The position numbers and the translations under genes are program-made. A stretch of DNA of 21,374 nt from Cyanobacteriota bacterium (lineage in GTDB: Bacteria > Cyanobacteriota > Cyanobacteriia > PCC-6307 > Cyanobiaceae). Below the pieces are notes generated by a model, which saw only the letters and a program-made list of their open reading frames with translations, had not been told where the DNA came from and searched no databases. How positions within the stretch are numbered: position 1 is the first letter of the stretch; each line of letters opens with the position of its first letter. The stretch is taken from positions 1 to 21,374 of the forward strand of contig CANHSW010000005.1 of assembly GCA_947463165.1 (NCBI GenBank), in the 5' to 3' direction. Shown here piece by piece: positions 13,954 to 21,374 of this stretch.

Positions 13954-16919
13954 CATCAAGAGTGATCGTGCTGGGGGGTGGCGTTGCCGGCATGAGCGCC
14001 GCCCAGGAGTTAATTGAGCGGGGCTTTGAGGTGGTGGTTTTGGAGCGACGCTCCATTGCCGGCGGCAAGGCCCGCAGCATTCCGGTGGATGTGGATGCTC
14101 CCAAAAGCAGCGGCCATGAGGTGTTTGATGCTGGCGTTGAGATGCTGCAACATCAACTACCAGGCGAGCATGGCTTTCGCTTTTTTCCTGGATTTTATAA
14201 ACATATTATTGACACCATGCGCCGGGTGCCCTCCTTTGATGGCGCCATGGTGGCAGACCATTTGGTGCCCACCACCCGGGTGGGTATTACCCAGTATGAA
14301 AATGCCGATTTCACCATGCCGGCGGTGTTTCCAGCCTCCCCTGGCGATGTGGGCGTTCTGCTGCGGGATTTGCTGCTGGCCTTTTCTCCGGTGACGGGGA
14401 TCACCCATGAGGATTTAGCCTTTTTTGGCGGCAGAATCTGGCAGTTTCTTACTTCCTGTGCCGAGCGCCGGCTGGGGGAATATGAATCGGTGCCCTGGTG
14501 GGACTTCGTGGCAGCCGAAGAAAGATCAGCGGGCTATCAAAAATTTCTGGCGGCGGGTATCACCCGTTCACTCGTGGCGGCTAAGGCCCGCACCGCCAGC
14601 ACAAGAACGATCGGAGATGTTTTCGTACAACTAATTTTAACCATCATCAATCCAGTGGGTGGTGCCACCGATCGGGTGCTCGATGGGCCCACCAATCTGG
14701 TTTGGATTGATCCCTGGCGCGATCACCTGGTGACCCGCGGTGTCCATTACATCACCGAAGCTGAAGTAACGGCCATCCACTGCCGCCATGGCTTGATCAC
14801 CGGTGTCTCGATTCTCCAGGGCGGTCACCAGCAGTTGGTGAGCGGCGACCATTACATAGCCGCCCTGCCGATCGAGCGAATCGCACCGCTGATCGATCAA
14901 AATATGTTGGCGGCTGATCCCAGCCTGGCCAACCTGGCGCGATTGGCACCGAATGTGGAATGGATGAATGGGGTGCAGTATTACCTGCGCAGGGAGTTGC
15001 CCTTTACCCATGGCCATGTCATCCACATCGACACCCCCTGGGCGCTCACCAGCATCTCTCAACTCCAGTTCTGGCGCAGCATCAAAGCTGAGCAATTTGG
15101 TCACAAGGAGATCCGCGGCCTGCTCTCCGTGGATATCTCCGACTGGACTCTGCCTGGCGGCGATGGGCGCCCGGCGATGCAGTGCTCTCGCGAGGAGGTG
15201 ATTCGTGAAACCTGGGAACAGCTGAAACTTTCGCTCAATGGCGATCAGGAGATTCTGCGGGATGATGACCTGTATGCCTGGTTCCTTGATCCCGACATCG
15301 ATGTGGATCTTGATCGCCCCGGCTATCTGAGTAATTCAGAGCCCTTGCTGGTGAATCTGGTCAATACCTGGGCCCTGCGGCCAGAGGCCACCACTGGCAT
15401 TGCCAATCTGTTTCTGGCCTCCGATTACGTGCGCACCCACACCGATCTGGCCACCATGGAGGGTGCCAATGAGGCGGCCCGGCGGGCCGTAAATGGCCTG
15501 CTGGCCGCCACTGGCTCCACCGCCCCTAGCTGCGATATCTGGCCGCTGCACGAACCGGAAATCCTGCTGCCCCTAAGGCTCTACGACGCCGCCCGCTATC
15601 GCAACGGCCAGCCCTGGGATGGCTCGCTGCTGCAGGTGGCCCAACAGGCCATTGCTTGTGGTGAACCGCTATTGGCAAATGTGGCCCCCTTGATCGCCCA
15701 GGTGGAGCCCTGGCTCAGTCCGACCCTGGAGGCATTAGAGCAATCCAATGCTCAGCTGGGCGCCCTATTCGGCGGCCAATCCTTGGCGGCCCTGGATCCG
15801 GCAGTAACTCCGGGATCGCAATTCGTGGCCTCCCCCAGCTATGCGCTCAGCGAAGCGGCGGCGCAGATTCCTGGCGGAGCGGCGCTGCTGGGGCCCGCCG
15901 GCTTTGTGGAGCGCTTGGCCTGGTACCGCGAGCAGTTGGCCGACACCCTCGCCGCCGGCGTCCCCAGCTGGGAACCGCAGAATCATCTCTATGGCCTGGT
16001 GAGCGACTATCTCAGTAGATCTGGTAAGGGGCTGAGGCCGGCCCTCTGTCTTGCCACCACCAGGGCCCTGGGGGGTAGCGGCCCTGACGCCTACAGCGCT
16101 GCGGCGGGGCTGGAGATGTTGCACAACGCCTTTTTGGTGCATGACGACATCGAAGATGGCAGCGACCAGCGCCGCGGCGTGGCCACCATGCACCGGCGGG
16201 CCGGCCTACCCCTGGCGGTGAATGCCGGCGACGCCATGAACGCCCTGGCCATGCGCCTGTTCCGGGGCAGTGGCCAGCGGCTGGCGCCGGCCACGGTGCT
16301 GCGCATTCTCGATGAGGTGGACCACCTGCTGGTGGAGAGCCTGGAGGGCCAGGCGATGGAATTGGGCTGGACCCGCGATAACCACCTGGCCTTCCAGCCA
16401 GAAGACTACATGCTCTTGGTGCTGAAGAAAACCGCTTGGTATAGCTTCATTCATCCGCTACGCATTGGCGCCTTGGTGGCCGATGGCAAGGATGAGGATC
16501 TAGGGCGATTCAACCAATTTGGCTTCCTGCTGGGCTTGGCCTTTCAAATTACCGATGATGTGCTCAATTTGAATGGTGAATCAACCAGCTATGGCAAGGA
16601 AATTGATGGCGATCTCTGGGAGGGTAAGCGCACCTTGATTCTCAGCCATGGCTTGAGTCAGGTGACGGCTGCGGATCGGCAGTGGATGGAGGATTTCCTG
16701 GCCAAACCCCGGGAGCGGCGACTGCCCCGGGATGTGATGCGCATGCACAACTTGCTGGAGTTGAGTGGCAGCATGAACTGGGCGGATAAGGTGGCCAAGG
16801 CCTTCACCGAGGCGGCGATCGTGGAATTTGAGACCAGGGCCTTTGCCGGCGTGGCAGCCGGTCCAGATCTGGCCTGGCTGCGCTCCTGCATTGACTATCT
16901 GGTGCAACGTCAGGTGTAG
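13950..16919 (+). CDS. Fusion of FAD-dependent amine-oxidase/desaturase-like domain and polyprenyl diphosphate synthase
   Basis: A 989-aa bifunctional enzyme. Residues 1 to about 525 are a flavoprotein of the amine-oxidase / phytoene-desaturase-like superfamily. The dinucleotide-binding motif VIVLGGGVAGMSAAQEL (5-21) is followed by acidic E32, then PGEHGFRFFPGFYKHIIDTM (71-90) and a C-terminal FAD-contacting FLASDYVRTHTDLATMEGAN (488-507). About 525-650 is an Ala/Gly/Pro-rich linker. Residues from about 675 are an all-trans polyprenyl synthase: GKGLRP (692-697), first aspartate-rich motif DDIED (732-736) with RR (741-742), second motif DDVLN (869-873), and KEIDGDLWEGKRTL. Catalytic residues look intact. 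The first motif lacks the two-residue insert seen in cyanobacterial CrtE. The likely activity is making a prenyl diphosphate and oxidising or desaturating a prenyl-derived product. Start overlaps the 39-aa ORF. Confidence 0.92.
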   Translation: MTSRVIVLGGGVAGMSAAQELIERGFEVVVLERRSIAGGKARSIPVDVDAPKSSGHEVFDAGVEMLQHQLPGEHGFRFFPGFYKHIIDTMRRVPSFDGAMVADHLVPTTRVGITQYENADFTMPAVFPASPGDVGVLLRDLLLAFSPVTGITHEDLAFFGGRIWQFLTSCAERRLGEYESVPWWDFVAAEERSAGYQKFLAAGITRSLVAAKARTASTRTIGDVFVQLILTIINPVGGATDRVLDGPTNLVWIDPWRDHLVTRGVHYITEAEVTAIHCRHGLITGVSILQGGHQQLVSGDHYIAALPIERIAPLIDQNMLAADPSLANLARLAPNVEWMNGVQYYLRRELPFTHGHVIHIDTPWALTSISQLQFWRSIKAEQFGHKEIRGLLSVDISDWTLPGGDGRPAMQCSREEVIRETWEQLKLSLNGDQEILRDDDLYAWFLDPDIDVDLDRPGYLSNSEPLLVNLVNTWALRPEATTGIANLFLASDYVRTHTDLATMEGANEAARRAVNGLLAATGSTAPSCDIWPLHEPEILLPLRLYDAARYRNGQPWDGSLLQVAQQAIACGEPLLANVAPLIAQVEPWLSPTLEALEQSNAQLGALFGGQSLAALDPAVTPGSQFVASPSYALSEAAAQIPGGAALLGPAGFVERLAWYREQLADTLAAGVPSWEPQNHLYGLVSDYLSRSGKGLRPALCLATTRALGGSGPDAYSAAAGLEMLHNAFLVHDDIEDGSDQRRGVATMHRRAGLPLAVNAGDAMNALAMRLFRGSGQRLAPATVLRILDEVDHLLVESLEGQAMELGWTRDNHLAFQPEDYMLLVLKKTAWYSFIHPLRIGALVADGKDEDLGRFNQFGFLLGLAFQITDDVLNLNGESTSYGKEIDGDLWEGKRTLILSHGLSQVTAADRQWMEDFLAKPRERRLPRDVMRMHNLLELSGSMNWADKVAKAFTEAAIVEFETRAFAGVAAGPDLAWLRSCIDYLVQRQV

Positions 16920-16933
16920 CCCCAGCTGGGGCT
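16918..16933. terminator. 16-bp perfect palindrome between convergent genes
   Basis: AGCCCCAGCTGGGGCT overlaps the stop of the fusion gene and lies 15 nt beyond the crtH stop. It folds as a 6-bp GC-rich stem with an AGCT loop in either direction. No T-tract follows, so a bidirectional terminator is plausible but not certain. Confidence 0.4.
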
Positions 16934-16956
16934 CTCAATCTGGAGCCTCAATCTGG
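16934..16956. repeat. 10-bp direct repeat CTCAATCTGG
   Basis: Copies at 16934-16943 and 16947-16956 are separated by AGC. The second copy overlaps the crtH stop region. Probably a small local duplication at the cassette/core-gene junction. Confidence 0.6.
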
Positions 16957-18636
16957 AAGTGCCCAGGAATTGAGGCCGAGATCGGCGCCCACGCGGTGGG
17001 AGCAGGCGTAACCACTGAAGGCCACGGCATTTAGCCCCTGGCCTGGAAAACAGGAATCGCCCACGCCATAGAGCCCGGGAATGGCGGTGCGGTTGAAGGG
17101 CATCGGCAGCAAACCGGGCAGGCGCCGGCTGGGAATCGGTCCATAGCTGCCATCGATTCGGCCCAGAAAGCGGCGGTGGCTGCGGGGCGTGCCCACCTCG
17201 CAATGGCTGATTGCTGCCGACAAGCCCGGCAGGATTGATTCCAATCGCCGGATCAACCGCTGGGCATCGGCCTGTTTCTTGGCTTGGTATTCACCGGGGG
17301 ATAGACCCTGCCATTCCTGCATGGAAGAAGGTGTGAAGGTATGCACGATGTGTTGGCCAGCCGGCGCCAGGCTGGGGTCCAGCAGGGTGGGGATGGAAAC
17401 GAAAATCGTGCCCTGTTCGGCATCCATTTCCTGCCACTGCTCCAGCAGCAGGTGATGCACGTGGGTGCCGGCGGCAATCAGCTCGGCCTTCACCCCCAGA
17501 TGCAGCGACAGGAAGGAGGGGGAGGCCTTATAGCGCTGCCGCCAGCGGCCTTCCGCGGCGGGGGTGTGGGCCGCGTCCACCAGGCTGGACTTGCCCGAGC
17601 CTTCGCCGGCAAAGGTGTCCCAGCGGGTGGCGTTGCTGATCACCCTTCGCGCCTGAATCCGCTCACCACTGGCCAGCTCCACCCCCACAGCCCTGCCCTG
17701 CTCCAGGATCACCTTGGTAACGCGGGCCCGATAGCGGATCTCACCGCCGTGGCTCTGCAATCCAGCCACTAGTTTTTCAGCGATCACCCCCACCCCACCC
17801 CTGGGGTAATTGATGCCGCCGGCATGGCGATCGGAGAACACCATGCCGGCATTGATCATCGGCGTGCGATCCGCCGGCATCACGCTCCAGCAGAAACATT
17901 CCATATCAATAAACTTCAGTAGATAGGGATCGCGAATGTGCTTTCGCGCCACATCTCCGGCATTCACCGGTAACCAGCGGGCCAGGCCCAGGCAGGCCAG
18001 CGGCGCCTTGAAGAACACCTTGGCCAGGTAGGCCGGGTCTTCCAGGGAGAGCAGCGGCATCGCATCGAGGCAGCGAAACACGCTCCAACAGGTGTCATAA
18101 AAGGCGCGGATGCCCTTGGCCTCGTGGGGGAACAGGGCGGTGAGATCGGCGATAAAGCGCTCGTAGTTTCGATCCACCGCCAGCCGCAGACCGCCCGGCA
18201 GGTGGTATTCCAGTTGAGCCGGGTCGGGGATCGTCTCGCAGTGCTGGCCCACATCCGCCAGGGCCCGGGTGAGCAGGTTGGTGTGGCCCTTGCTGCCAAA
18301 GCCAAAGATCATTGAGGCGCCCACGTCAAACGTGTAGCCCGCCCGCTTGAAGCTGCCGCCGCTGCCGCCGGGAATTAAGTAGCGCTCCAGCACCAGCACC
18401 CTCGCCCCCTTGGCGGCCAGTTGGCTGGCGGTAACCAGCCCGCCGATGCCGGCGCCGATCACCACCGCATCCCAGCTGGCTGGAGCTGAGCTGCTGGAAC
18501 TGGAATTACTGGTGGCGCTGGGGTTACTGCTGGAGCCGTTGGCGCTGGAGTTACTGGTGGAACTGCTAGGAGCTGGAGCGCTGGGCACCGGCGGAAGGGA
18601 GGCTGGCTGCGACCTTAGGGGTTGGGGTTCAGGCAT
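16948..18636 (-). CDS. crtH: Carotenoid isomerase (prolycopene isomerase) CrtH / CrtISO
   Basis: CrtH converts poly-cis lycopene to all-trans lycopene, using reduced FAD, in thylakoid-associated carotenoid synthesis. The 562-aa protein has WDAVVIGAGIGGLVTASQLA (55-74, FAD-binding), KGARVLVLERYLIPGGSGGSF, YTFDVGASMIFGFG, INYPRGGVGVIAEKL and a C-terminal GLYGVGDSCFPGQGLNAVAFSGY, all typical of cyanobacterial CrtH. The core is normal in length. A roughly 53-residue N-terminal extension is Ser/Asn/Pro-rich and encoded by repetitive sequence. No internal Met could serve as a later start, so it is either translated or initiation uses a non-ATG codon near WDAVV. It converges on the accessory cassette. 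Its carotenoid chemistry may be unrelated to the neighbouring prenyl enzyme. Confidence 0.94.
   Translation of the reverse strand: MPEPQPLRSQPASLPPVPSAPAPSSSTSNSSANGSSSNPSATSNSSSSSSAPASWDAVVIGAGIGGLVTASQLAAKGARVLVLERYLIPGGSGGSFKRAGYTFDVGASMIFGFGSKGHTNLLTRALADVGQHCETIPDPAQLEYHLPGGLRLAVDRNYERFIADLTALFPHEAKGIRAFYDTCWSVFRCLDAMPLLSLEDPAYLAKVFFKAPLACLGLARWLPVNAGDVARKHIRDPYLLKFIDMECFCWSVMPADRTPMINAGMVFSDRHAGGINYPRGGVGVIAEKLVAGLQSHGGEIRYRARVTKVILEQGRAVGVELASGERIQARRVISNATRWDTFAGEGSGKSSLVDAAHTPAAEGRWRQRYKASPSFLSLHLGVKAELIAAGTHVHHLLLEQWQEMDAEQGTIFVSIPTLLDPSLAPAGQHIVHTFTPSSMQEWQGLSPGEYQAKKQADAQRLIRRLESILPGLSAAISHCEVGTPRSHRRFLGRIDGSYGPIPSRRLPGLLPMPFNRTAIPGLYGVGDSCFPGQGLNAVAFSGYACSHRVGADLGLNSWALPD
18481..18590 (-). 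repeat. Low-complexity repeat encoding Ser/Asn-rich N-terminus of CrtH
   Basis: Variants of GTTACTGGTGGA / GCGCTGGAG recur several times on the plus strand here, giving TSNSS, NGSSS and NPSAT-type segments in CrtH residues about 25-52. It is likely a variable, slippage-prone tract. Confidence 0.55.
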
Positions 18637-18798
18637 AAAGCTGCCAGCTCAGCAGGTTCAGCTAATACCTGCGCCAACTGGCTCAGCTGACCCCGGGGAG
18701 CCAGGAGCCTGTTGCCCGTAGCAAGCGGCCAGGCCCCAGTTGCTGCCGCAGCGACTTGACTACCGCAGCACCTCGAATGCCGCAGCGCAGCGAGTGCC

Positions 18799-20220
18799 CT
18801 AGCCGGCAAGCGCCAGCTGCGGCTGGGCGACCTGGCGGTAGGGCTCCAGATCGGCGAGGGCCCGGTCGCGATAGGCGCCATAGCGACTGCGCTTGTCGCG
18901 GATGCGCTCGGGCAGATCCGGCAGCAGGCCGAAGTTGGGGGGCATCGGCTGGAAAGTTTTGCTGGGGGCCTCGGCGATGAAGTGGGTCAAGGCGCCGATC
19001 ATCGTGGTGGCCGGCAGGCTGATCGGCGCCAGCCCTTTGGCCAGGCGGGCGGCGTTGGTGCCTGCCAGCCAACCACCGGCCACCGCCGCCGCATAGCCCT
19101 CGGTGCCGGTGATCTGGCCCGCTGCCAGCAGCTGGGGGCGGCTGCGGAATTGCAGGCTGGCATCCAGCAGCTGGGGCGATTCCAGGAAGGTGTTGCGATG
19201 CATCACCCCAAAGCGCACGAAGTCGGCTTTCTCCAGGCCTGGAATCAGGCGCAGCACCCTCTGCTGCTCGCCCCATTTGAGGTTGGTCTGGAAACCCACC
19301 AGGTTCCAGAGCCGCCCATCCTTGTCTTCTTGGCGCAGCTGCACCACCGCATAGGCCCGCTGGGCCCGGCGCACCGCCGCGTCCTGGACATCCCCCCAGC
19401 GGGGATCCCAGAGGCCGATCGGCTTGAGCGGTCCGTAGCGCATGGTGTCTTCGCCGCGGCGAGCCAGTTCCTCGATCGGCAGACAGCCCTCGAAGAAGCT
19501 GGCGTTCTCCCGCTCGAAATCCTTGAGCTCCGCCTGTTCGGCGCTGAGCAGGGCCTCGCGAAAGGCGAGGTACTGCTGCTTATTCATCGGACAATTTATA
19601 TAATCGGCATCGCCCTTGTCATAGCGAGAGGCGCGAAACGCCAGCTCCAGATCGATACTCTCACCGGCCACAATTGGGCTGGCCGCATCAAAGAAGTGGC
19701 AATCATCGCGGCCCGTGAAGGCGCGCAGCTGCTCGGCCAGGGGCTCACTGGTGAGCGGGCCGGTGGCCAGCACGGCGATTTGATCCGCCGCCGGCAATTG
19801 GGTTTGTTCGCGGCGCTCCACCGTTACCAGGGGGTGGGCCTCCAGGCGGGCGGTGAGGGCGGCGCTGTAGCGACCCCGATCCACCGCCAGGGCGCCCCCG
19901 GCGGGCACCGCATGGGCATCGGCGGTGGCAATCACCAAAGAACCCAGCCGCCGCAGCTCTTCCTGCAGCAGCCCTGCGGCTCGATCGCTGCTAAGGGCGC
20001 CGAAGCTATTGCTGCACACCAACTCGGCGAACTCGCCGCTGTGGTGGGCGGGGGAGCGATGCAGGGGCCGCATTTCCACCAGCCGCACCGCCAGGCCGGC
20101 CTCGGCTATTTGCCAGGCCGCCTCGGTGCCAGCCAGGCCAGCACCAATCACCAGCAGGCTGGGCTGCTGGTGATTGGTGGGAGCGATTGGGGCCGCTGGC
20201 TCGCCTGGGATGGCGACCAT
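18799..20220 (-). CDS. trmFO: TrmFO, folate-dependent tRNA (uracil-54-C5)-methyltransferase
   Basis: TrmFO makes ribothymidine at position 54 of the tRNA T-loop using methylenetetrahydrofolate and FADH2. The 473-aa protein has a short N-terminal extension followed by [21 protein letters not shown] (FAD site), then [18 protein letters not shown] (one catalytic Cys), [10 protein letters not shown] (the second conserved Cys), [34 protein letters not shown] and [11 protein letters not shown]. Order and length fit the family. The ATG at 20220 overlaps the psbY stop by one base (TGATG), so the two genes are probably translationally coupled. About 160 bp without a recognisable feature separates its stop from crtH. 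Confidence 0.96.
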   Translation of the reverse strand: MVAIPGEPAAPIAPTNHQQPSLLVIGAGLAGTEAAWQIAEAGLAVRLVEMRPLHRSPAHHSGEFAELVCSNSFGALSSDRAAGLLQEELRRLGSLVIATADAHAVPAGGALAVDRGRYSAALTARLEAHPLVTVERREQTQLPAADQIAVLATGPLTSEPLAEQLRAFTGRDDCHFFDAASPIVAGESIDLELAFRASRYDKGDADYINCPMNKQQYLAFREALLSAEQAELKDFERENASFFEGCLPIEELARRGEDTMRYGPLKPIGLWDPRWGDVQDAAVRRAQRAYAVVQLRQEDKDGRLWNLVGFQTNLKWGEQQRVLRLIPGLEKADFVRFGVMHRNTFLESPQLLDASLQFRSRPQLLAAGQITGTEGYAAAVAGGWLAGTNAARLAKGLAPISLPATTMIGALTHFIAEAPSKTFQPMPPNFGLLPDLPERIRDKRSRYGAYRDRALADLEPYRQVAQPQLALAG

Positions 20221-20342
20221 CAGGCCCGGGCGCGCTTGAGCATCAGCTGCAGCTGACCTACAGCGGCCCGGCCGATGTGAAATACAGCCCAGCTAGCGGC
20301 CAGCAGGATCGGAGCGGCAACCAGCACCAGCCGAGCGTCCAT
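20220..20342 (-). CDS. psbY: Photosystem II protein Y (PsbY)
   Basis: A 40-aa single-helix thylakoid membrane protein found at the edge of photosystem II near cytochrome b559. The sequence [20 protein letters not shown], followed by [17 protein letters not shown], matches cyanobacterial PsbY: short N-terminus, one hydrophobic helix (about 4-20), then a basic amphipathic end. An in-frame upstream start at 20402 would add 20 unrelated residues and is rejected. It shares one base with the trmFO start. Confidence 0.92.
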   Translation of the reverse strand: MDARLVLVAAPILLAASWAVFHIGRAAVGQLQLMLKRARA

Positions 20343-20440
20343 GGGAAGGCAAGGGAAAAGGATGGCAATGATCTTACGGACCCCGCTTGGCCACCGCTGC
20401 AACGCCCCGCCGAGCTGATCGATATCTACATTCGTTCCCC

Positions 20441-20585
20441 CGGCGGCTCGGGATTACTCGCTCGACCGCTCCGGGCTCGGCGGTTCTGGATTATTGGCTC
20501 TGCGGATCAGGCATTGATCGGCCGGTGGCTCCGATTTATTCGCTCGCCGGTTCAGGCTTTGATCGCCCGGCGGCTGCGGATTCCA
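20441..20585. repeat. Degenerate 45-bp tandem repeat at the 3' end of the gamma-CA gene
   Basis: Units begin at 20441 (shortened, 37 bp), 20478, 20523 and 20568 with a CGGYGGCTC-like start and a TTATTCGCTC-like centre. The full units at 20478 and 20523 match at 34 of 45 positions. Read on the minus strand, the repeat contains the last codons and stop of the gamma-CA gene and then repeats them, giving GRSKPEPASE-stop followed downstream by GRSMPDPQSQ-stop in the same frame. Confidence 0.7.
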
Positions 20586-21123
20586 GAGCTTTGGTGTGGG
20601 CGGCATGCACCATGGCCAACTGGCGATAGCGGCGGGCGTGCTCTAGCTGTTCAGCCACCGCCTCGGCGCTTAGTTCCCGCTTCAGCACAGCGGGAGCACC
20701 CATCACCAGGCTGCGGGGTGGCACGTCCCTGGTTACCACCGATCCGGCCGCCACCAGGGCTCCAGCCCCCACGGTGACGCCATTGAGCACGATCGCGCCG
20801 ATGCCGATTAGACAGCCGTCTTCCAGGGTGGCGCCATGGATCACCGCCCGATGGCCAATGGTCACATCGGCCCCGATCAGCACCGGCTGGCCCGGGTCGC
20901 CATGCAGCACCGCTCCGTCCTGCACATTGCTACCAACCCCAATCCTGATCGCACTCAGATCGCCGCGGGCGACGGCCATGGGCCAGAGGCTGGCGCCGGC
21001 GGCCAGGCTCACATCGCCGATCAACACGGCAGAAGCGGCCACCCAGGCCTCAGCATCAACCCGCGGTGGAGGCCAACTGGGCAATTCGCTTTTAGATGAT
21101 TCGGCTTTAGATAAATCGGCCAT
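20536..21123 (-). CDS. Gamma-class carbonic anhydrase family protein (left-handed beta-helix)
   Basis: A 195-aa trimeric hexapeptide-repeat protein related to YrdA/CaiE and gamma carbonic anhydrases. Hexapeptide turns run from about residue 30 to 140. The zinc and active-site residues typical of the family are visible: R53 and D55 (ARGDLSAIRIG), N66, Q68 and D69 (NVQDGAVLH), H74, and H91 and H96 (IGHRAVIHG). The acidic proton-shuttle residues of the archaeal enzyme are not evident, so activity is uncertain, as for many bacterial members. The start at 21123 is chosen because upstream in-frame codons (to 21237) overlap the next gene. It lies 23 bp after the phytochelatin-synthase-like gene, probably co-transcribed. 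Its 3' end sits in a tandem repeat. Confidence 0.9.
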   Translation of the reverse strand: MADLSKAESSKSELPSWPPPRVDAEAWVAASAVLIGDVSLAAGASLWPMAVARGDLSAIRIGVGSNVQDGAVLHGDPGQPVLIGADVTIGHRAVIHGATLEDGCLIGIGAIVLNGVTVGAGALVAAGSVVTRDVPPRSLVMGAPAVLKRELSAEAVAEQLEHARRYRQLAMVHAAHTKALESAAAGRSKPEPASE

Positions 21124-21146
21124 GGCTGGGGTTGCTCTGCCAATAA

Positions 21147-21374
21147 TCAGCGTTCCACCACCACTAGCCCCCGGCTGAGACCACTGTCGGAATCCAGGCT
21201 GCGCAGCGCCTGCCACAGCTCCTTCAAGGGCACCCACACGGATGGATAGCGATAGCGGGCCACCTCGAGGATCAGCACCCGATCGCTGGCGGCGTGGTAA
21301 GCGGCCAGTGGCGCAATGTGACCGCCACCGCTCTGGCCCAGTTTCCGGCGGTCGTAGTTCACCAACAGCCGATC
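21147..21374 (-). CDS. Phytochelatin synthase-family protein, C-terminal part, truncated by window edge
   Basis: The last 75 residues of a cysteine-protease-like glutathione gamma-glutamylcysteinyltransferase/hydrolase. The frame is open to the window edge and reads LLVNYDRRKLGQSGGGHIAPLAAY, then SDRVLILEVARYRYPSVWVPLKELW and GLVVVER. This matches the end of the phytochelatin-synthase catalytic domain. The catalytic His is present (GGGHIAP, codon at 21318-21320). The position of the catalytic Asp (DVARF/DVSRY in relatives) is Glu here (LEVARY, codon at 21264-21266). The protein stops after the catalytic domain, as in short cyanobacterial homologues that mainly hydrolyse glutathione. The nucleophile Cys lies outside the window. 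Confidence 0.85.
   Translation of the reverse strand, partial: DRLLVNYDRRKLGQSGGGHIAPLAAYHAASDRVLILEVARYRYPSVWVPLKELWQALRSLDSDSGLSRGLVVVER

Noticed and set aside
18982..20256. Long open frame (424 aa) on the plus strand opposite trmFO
   Set aside because: It is antisense to a complete, motif-rich trmFO. The protein is His/Gln/Gly-rich with no recognisable motif, as expected of a mirror frame in GC-rich DNA.
1..21374. tRNA, rRNA, CRISPR arrays or insertion sequences
   Set aside because: No cloverleaf-like segments, regular spaced repeats or transposase frames were recognised by eye. Weak structured RNAs could still be missed.

Overview
The window looks like a chromosomal segment of a GC-rich unicellular cyanobacterium, probably of the Cyanobium / freshwater-Synechococcus type. 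The reason is the set of oxygenic-phototroph genes: ycf54 (chlorophyll cyclase factor), psbY (photosystem II), crtH (carotenoid isomerase), a short phytochelatin-synthase-like gene, TrmFO, and a cyanobacterial DUF6761-type protein. No rRNA, tRNA, CRISPR array or transposase was seen.

Left part (1-7702), mostly housekeeping. On the minus strand lie the start of recC (cut by the window edge) and a PPP-type metallophosphatase. A small conserved-looking gene faces them. Then come pdxJ-ycf54 (minus, 4-nt overlap) and a divergent PlsC-type acyltransferase, followed on plus by a secreted TPR-like protein, bolA and a CGFS monothiol glutaredoxin (the classical BolA-Grx Fe-S pair). Next are a DUF6761-like gene (minus), an OmpR-family response regulator that lacks the phosphoacceptor aspartate (plus), and two minus-strand unknown genes, one a membrane protein whose 3' end overlaps that of the regulator.

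Middle part (about 7703-16919), an accessory cassette on the plus strand. After a roughly 780-bp gene-poor leader come six closely packed open frames: a 62-aa small ORF; a 1069-aa zinc-ribbon / class III nucleotide cyclase / AAA-STAND ATPase / TPR protein, visibly more AT-rich than its surroundings; a DUF3237 protein; a divergent encapsulin (HK97-fold nanocompartment shell, linocin-M18 type); a 39-aa small ORF; and a 989-aa protein joining an FAD-dependent amine-oxidase/desaturase-like domain to a polyprenyl diphosphate synthase domain. Three junctions are nearly contiguous: TGATG at 8671-8675, 5 nt at 11883-11887, and ATGA at 13950-13953. I read this as a probable encapsulated isoprenoid-modifying system: the fusion enzyme would make and oxidise a prenyl product inside or on the shell, DUF3237 would be an accessory, and the cyclase/STAND protein would be a sensor or signalling component. 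This is the part of the window most likely to be undescribed. Compartment, cargo and product are all inferred.

Right part (16920-21374), housekeeping again, all minus strand: crtH (convergent with the fusion gene, 28 bp between stops), trmFO and psbY (1-nt overlap), a gamma-class carbonic-anhydrase family protein, and the 3' end of a phytochelatin-synthase-family gene cut by the window edge. Short tandem repeats of 15, 20, 25 and 45 bp are scattered in and near intergenic regions.
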